A stretch of 10,824 nucleotides of DNA from Bacillota bacterium (GCA_016284485.1 JAEEOX010000065.1:1-10824); one strand, 5' to 3'; numbered from the stretch's first letter, positions 1-7,316 are shown. Made by a program: numbers and translations. The notes: generated by a model from the letters alone, not told the origin.

Positions 1-694
1 ACTGGTCGTTGCCGCCGAACTGGACTTTCACGCCCAGATCCCTGGCCATGACCATGAAGTCATAGCTCTGCATCAGCATGTAGTTCAGTTCGAACAGGGT
101 CAGTCCGCCCTCTCTCTCCATTCTCTGTTTGAAGCATTCGGCACGGAGCATGTTGTTCACGTTGAACTGGGAGCCGATCTCCCTGATGAACTCGATGTAG
201 TTGAGGGGTCTGAGCCAGCGGGCGTTGTTGACGGACACCGCTTTGCCGGGCAGTGGTTCCCTGTTCTGGTGTCCGGGAACGAACACGCCTTCGTTGCCCT
301 CGTACTTCCACTCGTCGTCGAAGTCGATGAACTGGTCGAAAAGTTTCTTGAACTCCTCGCAGTTGTGCTCGATGGTCTCGATGTCCATGACCTTTCTCAT
401 GGATGTTTTGCCGGAGGGGTCGCCCACCATGCCGGTGCCGCCGCCGATGAGCACCACCGGGGTGTGGCCGAACTTCTGCATGTACATCATGATGATGACC
501 TGCATGAAGTGTCCTACGTGGAGGCAGTCAGCGGTGGGGTCGAAGCCGATGTAAAACTTGACCTTCTCGGTCTTGAGGAGCTCGCGGACCTTTTCCTCGT
601 CCGTGGACTGCTCGATGAAGCCTCTCTCTTTGAGTACGTCGTATACGTTGTCGAATTTGCTGACGTTGTCAGGTATCAGCTTGGTTACGTCCAT
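1..694 (-). CDS. tyrS: Tyrosyl-tRNA synthetase, N-terminal 231 codons (3' end outside window)
   Basis: A class I aminoacyl-tRNA synthetase that activates tyrosine with ATP and charges tRNA-Tyr in the cytoplasm. The visible part holds the Rossmann catalytic half. The stretch YIGFDPTADCLHVGH has the class I HxGH signature at residues 59-62, followed by GGGTGMVGDPSGK. Near the cut end are LTLFELNYMLMQSYDF and QFGGNDQ, typical of the tyrosine-binding region of TyrRS. The KMSKS loop and the tRNA-binding C-terminus lie beyond base 1. The ATG at 694-692 is preceded by an AAGGA-type ribosome binding site about nine bases away. The upp stop codon is only 24 bases upstream with no hairpin between, so the gene is probably the distal member of the prfA operon. 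That gap is too short for the T-box leader that often controls tyrS in Firmicutes. The family assignment is secure. Confidence 0.97.
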   Translation of the reverse strand, partial: MDVTKLIPDNVSKFDNVYDVLKERGFIEQSTDEEKVRELLKTEKVKFYIGFDPTADCLHVGHFMQVIIMMYMQKFGHTPVVLIGGGTGMVGDPSGKTSMRKVMDIETIEHNCEEFKKLFDQFIDFDDEWKYEGNEGVFVPGHQNREPLPGKAVSVNNARWLRPLNYIEFIREIGSQFNVNNMLRAECFKQRMEREGGLTLFELNYMLMQSYDFMVMARDLGVKVQFGGNDQ

Positions 695-718
695 TTCAGT
701 AATTTCCTTCGTCTAGAT

Positions 719-1348
719 TTATTTGGTTCCGAAAAGTCTGTCGCCTGCGTCTCCCAGTCCGGGTACGATGTAGGCGTTTTCGTTGAGGCACTCGTCCTCC
801 TGGGCGATGTAGATGTCAACGTCCGGATGAGCGTCCTGCAGAGCCTGGATCCCTTCGGGAGCGGCGATGAGGCACATGAAGATGATCTGCTTGCCGCCTC
901 TCTGCTTGATGGAGTTGATGGCGTCCACTGCGGAACCGCCGGTGGCCAGCATCGGGTCCACCACGAAGACCCATCTCTTGTCTATGTCATTGGGGAGTTT
1001 GCAATAGTATTCAACGGGCATGTGTGTGTCCGGGTCTCTGTAAAGTCCCACGTGTCCAACCTTTGCGTTGGGATAAAGCGCCAGCATGCCGTCCACGAAG
1101 CCCAGTCCCGCTCTCAGGATGGGAACGATGGCGATGTCTTCACCGTCCAGCATCTTCTGTGTGGTCTTGCAGATGGGAGTCTCGATCTCCACGTCTGTAA
1201 GGGGCAGATAACGGGTGGCTTCATAACCCATGAGGGTCACCACTTCCCTGGCCAGTTCTCTGAACTCCTTGTTGTTGGTTTCCTTTTTTCTCATTAAAGT
1301 GACTTTGTGCTGGATAAGCGGATGATCGAATACTAATACTTTGCCCAT
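719..1348 (-). CDS. upp: Uracil phosphoribosyltransferase
   Basis: A cytoplasmic pyrimidine salvage enzyme that joins uracil and PRPP to give UMP and pyrophosphate. The 209-residue length matches the family. The PRPP-binding loop reads DPMLATGGS at residues 131-139 after the hydrophobic strand WVFVV. RAGLGFVDGM lies at 79-88. The C-terminal uracil-recognition segment YIVPGLGDAGDRLFGT ends the protein. The ATG at 1348 has a good ribosome binding site, AAGGAG, seven bases upstream. The gene lies between sua5-rpiB and tyrS on the same strand. A GC-rich hairpin with a T run sits between the rpiB stop and this gene (1384-1410), so expression may depend partly on readthrough or on a local promoter in the AT-rich stretch 1349-1383. 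No key residue is obviously missing. Confidence 0.98.
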   Translation of the reverse strand: MGKVLVFDHPLIQHKVTLMRKKETNNKEFRELAREVVTLMGYEATRYLPLTDVEIETPICKTTQKMLDGEDIAIVPILRAGLGFVDGMLALYPNAKVGHVGLYRDPDTHMPVEYYCKLPNDIDKRWVFVVDPMLATGGSAVDAINSIKQRGGKQIIFMCLIAAPEGIQALQDAHPDVDIYIAQEDECLNENAYIVPGLGDAGDRLFGTK

Positions 1349-1383
1349 GATAATCTCCTTTTCATTTATATATATGTTAGCGC

Positions 1384-1410
1384 AAAAAACCCGCCCGCGG
1401 GTCTCCCGCG
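1384..1410 (-). terminator. GC-rich hairpin pair with T run between rpiB and upp
   Basis: Read on the minus strand, a perfect 6-bp stem with a 3-base loop (CGCGGG AGA CCCGCG, 1410-1396) comes first. It overlaps a second stem ACCCG CGGG CGGGT (1402-1389) that runs straight into a T run (1388-1384). The two stems share bases and cannot form together. The layout fits an intrinsic terminator that may be modulated. The rpiB stop codon lies only four bases upstream. Confidence 0.55.
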
Positions 1411-1414
1411 TTTC

Positions 1415-1852
1415 CTACATGTTGTCCAGAAGGTCGGTCCTTCTCTGGTGGCGTCCGCCGGCGAACTCTGTGGTGAGCCATTCCTCGATCATCTCGAAGG
1501 CAGCCTCCGGCCGGGTGGTCCTGCCGCCCAGAGCCAGGACGTTGGCGTTGTTGTGCTCCTTGGCCAGGTGAGCCATCTCCACGGATGTCACCAGGGCGCA
1601 GCGCACGCCTTTCACCTTGTTGGCCGCGATGGAGATGCCGATACCTGTGCCGCAGCAGACTATGCCCAGGTCGGCTGCGCCCGTCACCACGGTCTCTCCG
1701 CAAAGCTTCCCGAAAAGCGGGTAGTCCACGGACTCCTCATTGTAGGTGCCCAGGTCTTTCATCTCGATCTCCGGGTGCTTCTCAGCGAAGTACTCTCTGA
1801 TGTTTTCCTTAAGTCCGAAACCGCCGTGGTCGCTTGCGATGGCAATCTTCAT
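1415..1852 (-). CDS. rpiB: Possible separately translated RpiB from an internal start
   Basis: Within the fused frame, the ATG at 1852-1850 begins MKIAIASDHGG, exactly where free-standing RpiB proteins begin. It is preceded by AAGGAGG at 1864-1858, five bases away, which is a better ribosome binding site than that of the upstream TTG start. A 145-residue RpiB would be normal length. The sequence therefore allows two products: the 493-residue fusion and a separate RpiB. An alternative reading is that the ancestral sua5 stop codon was lost by mutation, or is missing through a sequence error. Confidence 0.5.
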   Translation of the reverse strand: MKIAIASDHGGFGLKENIREYFAEKHPEIEMKDLGTYNEESVDYPLFGKLCGETVVTGAADLGIVCCGTGIGISIAANKVKGVRCALVTSVEMAHLAKEHNNANVLALGGRTTRPEAAFEMIEEWLTTEFAGGRHQRRTDLLDNM

Positions 1853-2896
1853 TTTCTCCTCCTTGACCTCTTCAATGTTGTATCCTGCGGATTTGAACAT
1901 CCTGTTCATCACCGAGAATCCCACGCCTTCTTCCTTCAGGGCAGAGGCCAGGATCACGTCGGTGCCGTCCTTGTCGCACTCCCTGAGCCTTGCGAAAAAC
2001 TGTCTGGCCGCAGTCTCCTGCTCCGAATCGGAGTAGGTGATCACCGCCACCTTGAGGCCCCTGGCCTCAAGCTCAGCCCGCCGCTTCCCGATGGTCCTGA
2101 GCACCGCCTCGTGGGGGCCTCTGAATATGGTCATCTCCGCCTGTGGCGCGTAGTGCTTGTACTTCATGCCCGGGGACCTGGGTCTGAAATCCTGACCCGT
2201 CACCGGGTTTCCCGTGTTCTTGTCGATCTCCGGTCTTTTGAGGAGACTGGGATCCAGGGAGACTTCCTTGCCGAGCACCTGGCTGATCCTTTCGGCAGTG
2301 ACGATGCCGGGTCTCAGGATCACAGGGGGCTTCCCGTCTCCGCCGGTCATGTCGATCACCGTGGATTCGATGCCCACCTGGCAGTCTTCCCCGCAGATTA
2401 TGGCATCCACTCTGCCCATCAGGTCATCTATGCAGTGCCTGTAGGTGGTGGGGCTGGGGTGGCCGCTGAGATTGGCCGAAGGTGCGGCAATGGGGACTCC
2501 GGACCTGATGATCAGCTGCCTTGCCGTCTCGTCGGAGGGCATCCTGACCGCCACTGTGTCCAGGCCGCCGGTGGTGACTCTGGGGACTATGTCCCTGGCG
2601 GGGACCACCATGGTCATGGGTCCCGGCCAGATGGCCTCCATGAGGAGTTCCATGTCCCGGGTCATCATGTCCGTCAGGTCCCTGAGCCCTTCCTTTTCCC
2701 CGATGTGAACTATCATGGGGTTGTCGGAGGGACGGCCCTTAGCCAGGTAGACGCGCTTCACCGCATCCGGGTCCAGGGCGTTGGCTCCCAGTCCGTAGAC
2801 GGTCTCCGTGGGAAAAGCCACAAGCCCGCCGTTTCTCAGGATCTCCGCCGCCTTCTCTATGTCTTCTTTACTTGTGGTAAGTATGAGTGTTTCCAA
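1415..2896 (-). CDS. Fused Sua5/YwlC threonylcarbamoyl-AMP synthase and ribose-5-phosphate isomerase B
   Basis: One open frame of 493 residues covers two complete enzymes. Residues 1-348 are a Sua5/YwlC protein, which makes threonylcarbamoyl-AMP from threonine, bicarbonate and ATP for tRNA t6A37. They show FPTETVYGLG near 28-37, KGRPSDNP at 53-60, APSANLSG at 138-145, then ESTVID, LRPG and the Sua5 C-terminal domain with SPGMKYKHYAP. Residues 349-493 are RpiB, which interconverts ribose 5-phosphate and ribulose 5-phosphate. They show SDHGG at 355-359, DYP at 391-393, CCGTGIG at 414-420 and EHNNANVLALGG. Both halves are full length with no linker. The first codon appears to be TTG at 2896, because no ATG or GTG precedes the conserved N-terminus and the prfA stop is 34 bases upstream. 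No convincing ribosome binding site precedes it, so coupling to prfA is likely. A strong internal start exists for the RpiB half (separate entry). Confidence 0.92.
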   Translation of the reverse strand: METLILTTSKEDIEKAAEILRNGGLVAFPTETVYGLGANALDPDAVKRVYLAKGRPSDNPMIVHIGEKEGLRDLTDMMTRDMELLMEAIWPGPMTMVVPARDIVPRVTTGGLDTVAVRMPSDETARQLIIRSGVPIAAPSANLSGHPSPTTYRHCIDDLMGRVDAIICGEDCQVGIESTVIDMTGGDGKPPVILRPGIVTAERISQVLGKEVSLDPSLLKRPEIDKNTGNPVTGQDFRPRSPGMKYKHYAPQAEMTIFRGPHEAVLRTIGKRRAELEARGLKVAVITYSDSEQETAARQFFARLRECDKDGTDVILASALKEEGVGFSVMNRMFKSAGYNIEEVKEEKMKIAIASDHGGFGLKENIREYFAEKHPEIEMKDLGTYNEESVDYPLFGKLCGETVVTGAADLGIVCCGTGIGISIAANKVKGVRCALVTSVEMAHLAKEHNNANVLALGGRTTRPEAAFEMIEEWLTTEFAGGRHQRRTDLLDNM

Positions 2897-2930
2897 ATTG
2901 CCGTGGTATCTGACCGGGCTTTGCCGCGGA

Positions 2931-3992
2931 TCAGAAGTTCTTCATTTTTTCCGCCTGGTCGGAGGTGATCAGGCCGTCAACTATCTCGTCGATCTCGCCG
3001 TCCAGGAAGCTGTCCAGCTTGTAGATGGTCATGTTGATCCTGTGGTCCGTGACGCGGCCCTGGGGGAAGTTGTAGGTGCGGATCCTTTCCGACCTGTCGC
3101 CGGAGCCGATCTGGGAGCGGCGCTCCGCGGAAACGGATTCGTTCTGCTCTCTCACCATCTTGTCGTAGAGCCTGGACTTCAGGACTCGCATGGCCTTGTC
3201 CTTGTTCTTTAACTGGGACTTTTCGTCCTGGCAGGTGACCACCAGGCCTGTGGGAAGGTGGGTGATACGCACCGCGGAGTCGGTGGTGTTTACGCACTGG
3301 CCGCCGTGGCCGGATGCTCTGTATACGTCCACCTTGATGTCCTCGGGACGGATCTCGACCTCAACGTCGTCCACCTCGGGAAGCACCGCCACCGTAGCGG
3401 CTGAGGTGTGGATCCTGCCGGAGGATTCAGTGTCGGGGACTCTCTGGACTCTGTGGGTGCCGGATTCATACTTCATCCTGGAGTATGCGCCCTTTCCCTT
3501 GATCATGACTTCCACTTCCTTGATTCCGCCCAGCTCCGTCTCGTTGGCGTCGATGACCTCGGCCTTCCAGCCTCTGCGCTCGGCGTATCTCAGATACATC
3601 CTGAGAAGGTCCATGCCGAACAGGGCCGCCTCTTCGCCGCCGGTGCCTGCCCTGATCTCCAGGATAACGTTCTTGTCGTCGTTGGGGTCCTTGGGCAGCA
3701 TCAGGATCTTGAGTTCGTTCTCCAGGGCCGGGATCTTTTCCTCCAGATCCGCGATCTCCATCTTGGCCAGTTCCCTGATCTCCTCGTCGTCCTGCTCCAG
3801 CATCTCCTTGGCCTGGGCCATCTCCTCGGATGCCTTCTGATATTCCTTGTATTTCAAAGCCACCGGTTCCAGTTCGCCCAGTTCCTTCATGTGTTTTTTC
3901 CACACGGGCTGGTTGGCGATGATGTCCGGATCCGATACCTTGAGCGAAAGTTCTTCGTATTTTTCCAGAATGAATTTGAGCTTGTCAAACAT
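2931..3992 (-). CDS. prfA: Peptide chain release factor 1
   Basis: RF1 recognises UAA and UAG in the ribosomal A site and triggers peptidyl-tRNA hydrolysis. The protein has 353 residues, the normal length. The N-terminal helical domain is followed by the codon-recognition region, with PDT at 186-188 in the position of the RF1 PxT tripeptide (HRVQRVPDTESSGRIHTS). The catalytic GGQ is at 230-232 within ASGHGGQCVNTTDSAVR. The glutamine of GGQ is the residue methylated by PrmC, whose gene end lies at the far right of this window rather than next door. The ATG at 3992 has a modest AAAGG ribosome binding site about 11 bases upstream. It is the first gene of the leftward run, with sua5-rpiB 34 bases downstream and no terminator between them. 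A candidate promoter lies at 4028-4057. Confidence 0.98.
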   Translation of the reverse strand: MFDKLKFILEKYEELSLKVSDPDIIANQPVWKKHMKELGELEPVALKYKEYQKASEEMAQAKEMLEQDDEEIRELAKMEIADLEEKIPALENELKILMLPKDPNDDKNVILEIRAGTGGEEAALFGMDLLRMYLRYAERRGWKAEVIDANETELGGIKEVEVMIKGKGAYSRMKYESGTHRVQRVPDTESSGRIHTSAATVAVLPEVDDVEVEIRPEDIKVDVYRASGHGGQCVNTTDSAVRITHLPTGLVVTCQDEKSQLKNKDKAMRVLKSRLYDKMVREQNESVSAERRSQIGSGDRSERIRTYNFPQGRVTDHRINMTIYKLDSFLDGEIDEIVDGLITSDQAEKMKNF

Positions 3993-4027
3993 TGGTTCAG
4001 TACCTTTTTCCCATATTTTCCTAATTT

Positions 4028-4057
4028 ATTATGTTATCACAGATCGCGCAGTTTGAA
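4028..4057 (-). promoter_or_regulatory. Candidate promoter for prfA operon
   Basis: On the minus strand, -35-like TTCAAA (4057-4052) is followed 18 bases later by CATAAT (4033-4028). An overlapping alternative -10, TAACAT (4036-4031), directly follows TGTGA and resembles the extended -10 elements elsewhere in the window. Either would give a short leader of about 30 bases before the prfA ATG. This is assigned by eye only. Confidence 0.4.
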
Positions 4058-4074
4058 AAGGTGAAACCCTCCAC

Positions 4075-4103
4075 TTTATTTTTGACACCCGTTATGATAA
4101 AAT
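4075..4103 (+). promoter_or_regulatory. Candidate extended -10 promoter for the DUF554 gene
   Basis: The -10 candidate TAAAAT (4098-4103) is preceded by TGA, giving TGATAAAAT, an extended -10. The hexamer 17 bases upstream, TTTATT, is a poor -35. A perfect TTGACA at 4082-4087 sits too close to this -10 and has no good partner at 17 bases. The start codon would follow about 37 bases after the transcript start. Confidence 0.35.
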
Positions 4104-4146
4104 CCAATTGGTGTGATTTGGAAAGGCGCACCGCCGGAGCATTTAA

Positions 4147-4854
4147 ATGATAGGGACAATAGTAAACACAGCCACCATCCTTTTGGGGTCCGTCTTAGGC
4201 GGCACCTTCAAAAGATTCCTGAACAAAAAACTCGAGAACGCTCTACTCGGGGCTCTCGGCATGGCCGCTTTCGGCATCGGGATCTCCAACGTGGTCCGGA
4301 ACATGCCGGACAGCAGGTATCCGGTGCTCTTCATCGTGAGTCTGGCTCTGGGAGTGCTCTGCGGCACCCTGCTGGACATCGACGGCAGGCTCCACAGGGC
4401 CGCTGCGCCCAAGGCTCAGACGGAAGAGCCGTCAGACAAGGCCGGGGGCAGAGGCAATCTCATCGAGGGACTTACCACCGGCTGCCTGATCTACTGCATC
4501 GGAGCTCTTTCCATACTGGGTCCCATAGAGGCCGCGCTCAGAGGAGACCACACCCTGCTGTTCACCAACGCCACACTGGACCTGGTGACATCCACAGTGC
4601 TGGCCGCAACCTACGGCTACGGCATGGCCATCGCCGCGGGAGTGCTCTTCCTGTGGCAGGGCGGCATCTACGTGCTCACCCTCTCTCTGGGAGAATTCAT
4701 ATCCGCTGCCATGATGACGGAGCTCTCCATCGTGGGAGGCTTCATGATCGCCATGACCGGCATCGGCATCATGGGCATCAAGGATTTCAAAGTGCTTAAT
4801 TTCCTGCCGGCCCTCATAGTGCCGGTGGTCTGGTGCCTGATCACAGGCGCCTGA
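4147..4854 (+). CDS. DUF554 family membrane protein
   Basis: A 235-residue hydrophobic protein of the DUF554 family (YdfK/YqgA-like), whose function is not established. The N-terminus MIGTIVNTATILLGSVLGG is characteristic, followed by LGALGMAAFGIGI. A polar stretch at about 83-105 (RLHRAAAPKAQTEEPSDKAGG) is followed by GLTTGCLIYCIGALSILGPIEAAL and an ending of ITGIGIMGIK type, here MTGIGIMGIKDFKVLNFLPALI. Roughly seven or eight membrane segments are visible by eye, so it is an inner-membrane protein. GGAG at 4136-4139 lies seven bases before the ATG and supports this start. It is transcribed away from prfA, from a candidate promoter near 4098. A weak hairpin follows at 4865-4889. The family call is firm and the function is unknown. 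Confidence 0.93.
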   Translation: MIGTIVNTATILLGSVLGGTFKRFLNKKLENALLGALGMAAFGIGISNVVRNMPDSRYPVLFIVSLALGVLCGTLLDIDGRLHRAAAPKAQTEEPSDKAGGRGNLIEGLTTGCLIYCIGALSILGPIEAALRGDHTLLFTNATLDLVTSTVLAATYGYGMAIAAGVLFLWQGGIYVLTLSLGEFISAAMMTELSIVGGFMIAMTGIGIMGIKDFKVLNFLPALIVPVVWCLITGA

Positions 4855-4864
4855 CCCGGGCGGA

Positions 4865-4896
4865 CTGCCTGAACGGCGGACCGCGGCAGGTCTTTA
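4865..4896 (+). terminator. Weak terminator-like hairpin after the DUF554 gene
   Basis: CTGCC (4865-4869) pairs with GGCAG (4885-4889), and the stem can extend outward with a one-base bulge. Only a short broken T tract (GTCTTTAT) follows. It is a plausible but poor intrinsic terminator, so readthrough into tdh is possible. Confidence 0.3.
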
Positions 4897-4936
4897 TAGT
4901 TAATATCCCGCGTCATTCACGGGTTTCAATTGGACG

Positions 4937-4954
4937 GCCTGCCCCCGGGCAGGC
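4937..4954 (+). promoter_or_regulatory. Inverted repeat in the tdh leader
   Basis: GCCTGCCC (4937-4944) and GGGCAGGC (4947-4954) form a perfect inverted repeat separated by CC. It ends seven bases before the GAGG ribosome binding site of tdh (4962-4965). There is no T run, so it is not a typical terminator. It could be a leader hairpin or a protein-binding palindrome. No riboswitch architecture was recognised in the leader. Confidence 0.4.
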
Positions 4955-4969
4955 GGAAAGCGAGGAATC

Positions 4970-6007
4970 ATGAAAGAAATGATGGACGCCCTGGTAAAAC
5001 CAATTGCGGGTCCGGGGCTGGAACTGAGACAGGTACCTGTTCCCCATCCGGGACCGGGCGAAGTCCAGATCAAGATTCACAAGACCGCCATCTGCGGCAC
5101 TGATGTACACATCTTCAACTGGGATCCCTGGGCAGCCAAGCACATCAAACCGCCCATGGTCATCGGTCACGAGTACGTGGGCGAGATCTCGGAACTGGGT
5201 GAGGGCGTGGACTCTTTTGAGATCGGACAGAGGGTCTCCGGAGAGGGCCACATCACCTGCGGTCACTGCAGGAACTGCCACAACGGAAACATCCAGTGGT
5301 GCAAAAACACCAAGAGCGTCGGTGTGGACAGGGACGGAGCTTTTGCGGAATATCTGGTTATCCCCGAGAGGAACGTCATCGCCATCGACCCTGAACTGGA
5401 CGAGAACCTGGTGGCTTTCTTCGACGCTTTCGGCAACGCCACCCACACGGCTCTCATGTGGCCTCTGGTAGGTGAGGACGTACTGATCACAGGCGCAGGC
5501 CCCATCGGCATCATGGCCGTAGGCATCTGCAAATACGCAGGAGCCAGACGCGTCATCATCACCGACACCAACGAGTACAGGCTTGGCCTGGCCAAAAAGA
5601 TGGGCGCGGACTTCGCGGTCAACATCGCCACCGAGGACCTGAGGGAGGTCATGAAGAAAGCCAAGATCGTTGAGGGCTTCGACGTAGGCCTCGAGATGTC
5701 CGGCGCAGGCGCCGCTCTCAAGCAGATGTTCACCGTCATGCGTAACGGCGCGAAGATCAGCCTTCTGGGCATCTCCAACGTTCCCGTGAACATCGACATG
5801 AACGAGATCATCGACAGAGGTCTCTGCCTTCAGGGCATCTACGGACGCCGCATGGACAACTGGCACCAGATGTCCTACATGGTCCAGGGCGGACTGGACC
5901 TGAGCCCGGTGCTCACCCACAAATTCCACTACACGGAGTTCCAGAAGGGCTTCGACATGATGAATACAGGCAAGTCCGGCAAGATCGTACTTGACTGGAC
6001 CAAATAG
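4970..6007 (+). CDS. tdh: L-threonine 3-dehydrogenase
   Basis: A zinc-dependent medium-chain dehydrogenase that oxidises L-threonine with NAD+ to 2-amino-3-oxobutyrate in the cytoplasm. The protein has 345 residues, close to the E. coli enzyme. Catalytic zinc and proton-relay residues are visible as C42-G-T44-D and H47, then GHE at 66-68. The structural zinc lobe carries four cysteines at 97, 100, 103 and 111. The dinucleotide fold shows GAGPIGIMA, and IITDTNEYR holds the acidic residue expected for NAD+ binding. The ATG at 4970 is very close to GAGG (4962-4965). In-frame ATGs at 4979 and 4982 are alternatives, but they sit farther from that site than usual. The downstream kbl gene, 18 bases away, takes the product on to glycine, so the two form a threonine degradation operon. 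Confidence 0.98.
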   Translation: MKEMMDALVKPIAGPGLELRQVPVPHPGPGEVQIKIHKTAICGTDVHIFNWDPWAAKHIKPPMVIGHEYVGEISELGEGVDSFEIGQRVSGEGHITCGHCRNCHNGNIQWCKNTKSVGVDRDGAFAEYLVIPERNVIAIDPELDENLVAFFDAFGNATHTALMWPLVGEDVLITGAGPIGIMAVGICKYAGARRVIITDTNEYRLGLAKKMGADFAVNIATEDLREVMKKAKIVEGFDVGLEMSGAGAALKQMFTVMRNGAKISLLGISNVPVNIDMNEIIDRGLCLQGIYGRRMDNWHQMSYMVQGGLDLSPVLTHKFHYTEFQKGFDMMNTGKSGKIVLDWTK

Positions 6008-6025
6008 ATTCAGGAGGGACAAGTA

Positions 6026-7216
6026 ATGAGAAAATCAGCGCTTGATAAATTCAAGAAGAGAGTGGACGACATCACAGCTGCCGGCACTTTTAAGGAAGAG
6101 AGGATCATCACCACTCCTCAGGGCGGCGTCATCGACACGAGCAAAGCCGCCAGCGTAGTGAACATGTGCTCCAACAACTACCTGGGCCTGGCCAACGATC
6201 CGGAGCTGATCCAGGCTGCCAAGGACACCTATGACACCTGGGGCTACGGCTGCGCATCCGTCAGATTCATCTGCGGCACCCTCAAGCTCCACAAAGACCT
6301 TGAGGCGGCCATCACCAGATTCCTGGGCACCGAGGACACCATACTCTACTCCTCCTGCTTCGACGCAAACGGCGGACTTTTCGAGTCACTGCTGGACGAG
6401 CACGACGCCATCATCTCCGATGAGCTGAACCACGCTTCCATCATCGACGGCGTACGTCTCTGCAAAGCCATGCGTTACCGCTACAAAAACAACGACATGG
6501 ACGACCTGAAGCTCAAGCTCGAGGAAGCCAAGGCTGCCGGTGCGCAAAACATCCTCATCGCCACAGACGGCGTCTTCTCCATGGACGGCTACATCGCCAA
6601 CCTCAAGGGCATCTGCGATCTGGCTGACCAGTACGACGCTCTCACCATGGTGGACGATTCCCACGCAGTGGGCTTCATGGGCGACAAGGGCAGAGGCACT
6701 CCGGAATTCTGCGGAGTTCAGGACAGGATCGACATCATCACAGGCACCCTGGGCAAAGCCATGGGCGGAGCTTCCGGCGGATACACTTCCGGACGCAAAG
6801 AGATCATCGACCTGCTCCGTCAGGTCTCCAGACCCTATCTTTTCTCCAACACTCTGGCACCTGCCATCGCAGGAGCATCCCTCAAGCTCATCGAGCGCCT
6901 GGAGAGCAGCACGGAGCTCAGGGACAGAGTCCACGAGAACGCCAACTACTTCAGAGAGAAGCTTTCCAAGGTGGGCTTCGAACTGCTGCCCGGCCATCAC
7001 CCCATCGTAGTCATCATGCTCTACGACGCAAAGGTGGCTCAGGAGTTCTCCAGAAGAGCGCTTGAGAAAGGCGTCTACGTCACAGCCTTCTCCTATCCTG
7101 TAGTTCCCAAGGGCAAGGCCAGGATCAGAACTCAGATCTCCGCCGGCCACACCAAGGAAGCTCTGGACAGAGCAGTCCAGGCCTTCACGGAAGTCAAGGA
7201 GGAGATGGGCCTGTAA
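6026..7216 (+). CDS. kbl: 2-amino-3-ketobutyrate CoA ligase (glycine C-acetyltransferase)
   Basis: A PLP enzyme of the alpha-oxoamine synthase family. It cleaves 2-amino-3-oxobutyrate with coenzyme A to glycine and acetyl-CoA, consuming the unstable product of Tdh. The length of 396 residues matches the family. SNNYLG lies at 49-54. DDSHA at 210-214 includes the aspartate that contacts the PLP ring nitrogen. The Schiff-base lysine is K244 in TGTLGKAMGG, the same number as in E. coli. RIRTQISAGHT near the C-terminus is also typical. A strong AGGAGG lies just upstream of the ATG at 6026. The gene follows tdh by 18 bases and is closed by a terminator at 7240-7276. It provides a route from threonine to glycine and acetyl-CoA. 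Confidence 0.98.
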   Translation: MRKSALDKFKKRVDDITAAGTFKEERIITTPQGGVIDTSKAASVVNMCSNNYLGLANDPELIQAAKDTYDTWGYGCASVRFICGTLKLHKDLEAAITRFLGTEDTILYSSCFDANGGLFESLLDEHDAIISDELNHASIIDGVRLCKAMRYRYKNNDMDDLKLKLEEAKAAGAQNILIATDGVFSMDGYIANLKGICDLADQYDALTMVDDSHAVGFMGDKGRGTPEFCGVQDRIDIITGTLGKAMGGASGGYTSGRKEIIDLLRQVSRPYLFSNTLAPAIAGASLKLIERLESSTELRDRVHENANYFREKLSKVGFELLPGHHPIVVIMLYDAKVAQEFSRRALEKGVYVTAFSYPVVPKGKARIRTQISAGHTKEALDRAVQAFTEVKEEMGL

Positions 7217-7239
7217 CCCACGTTTTCTTAAAGATCCAA

Positions 7240-7276
7240 GCCCCGCATCATCTGTCGTGTGGTGCGGGGCACTTTT
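7240..7276 (+). terminator. Terminator of the tdh-kbl operon
   Basis: GCCCCGCA (7240-7247) and TGCGGGGC (7263-7270) form a perfect 8-bp stem. It is followed by ACTTTTCTC, an imperfect T tract. A further T6 lies at 7284-7289. Some readthrough into the PAP2 gene is possible, since no clear promoter was seen for that gene. Confidence 0.75.
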
Positions 7277-7294
7277 CTCAAAATTTTTTGCCCG

Positions 7295-7316
7295 GCGCTC
7301 CAGCGGACCGGAGCGC
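7295..7316 (+). promoter_or_regulatory. Hairpin enclosing the PAP2 gene ribosome binding site
   Basis: GCGCTCC (7295-7301) pairs perfectly with GGAGCGC (7310-7316) around an 8-base loop. The only good Shine-Dalgarno sequence of the next gene, GGAG (7310-7313), lies wholly inside the 3' arm. The arm ends one base before the first possible ATG (7317) and six bases before the second (7323). If it folds in the mRNA, it would restrict ribosome access. Confidence 0.5.

Noticed and set aside
60..311. Small minus-strand open frame within tyrS
   Set aside because: It is an out-of-frame reading inside the tyrS coding sequence with no independent start signal.
269..1297. Long plus-strand open frame opposite tyrS and upp
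   Set aside because: It lies wholly antisense to two unmistakable enzymes, matches no family by eye, and results from the GC-rich third-position bias of the real genes.
1448..2968. 506-codon plus-strand open frame opposite sua5-rpiB
   Set aside because: Antisense shadow of a gene with clear catalytic motifs; composition is rich in His, Gly and Val with no domain pattern and no ribosome binding site.
4913..6022. 369-codon minus-strand open frame opposite tdh
   Set aside because: Shadow of tdh; no recognisable motifs, and it would overlap the tdh leader and the kbl start region.
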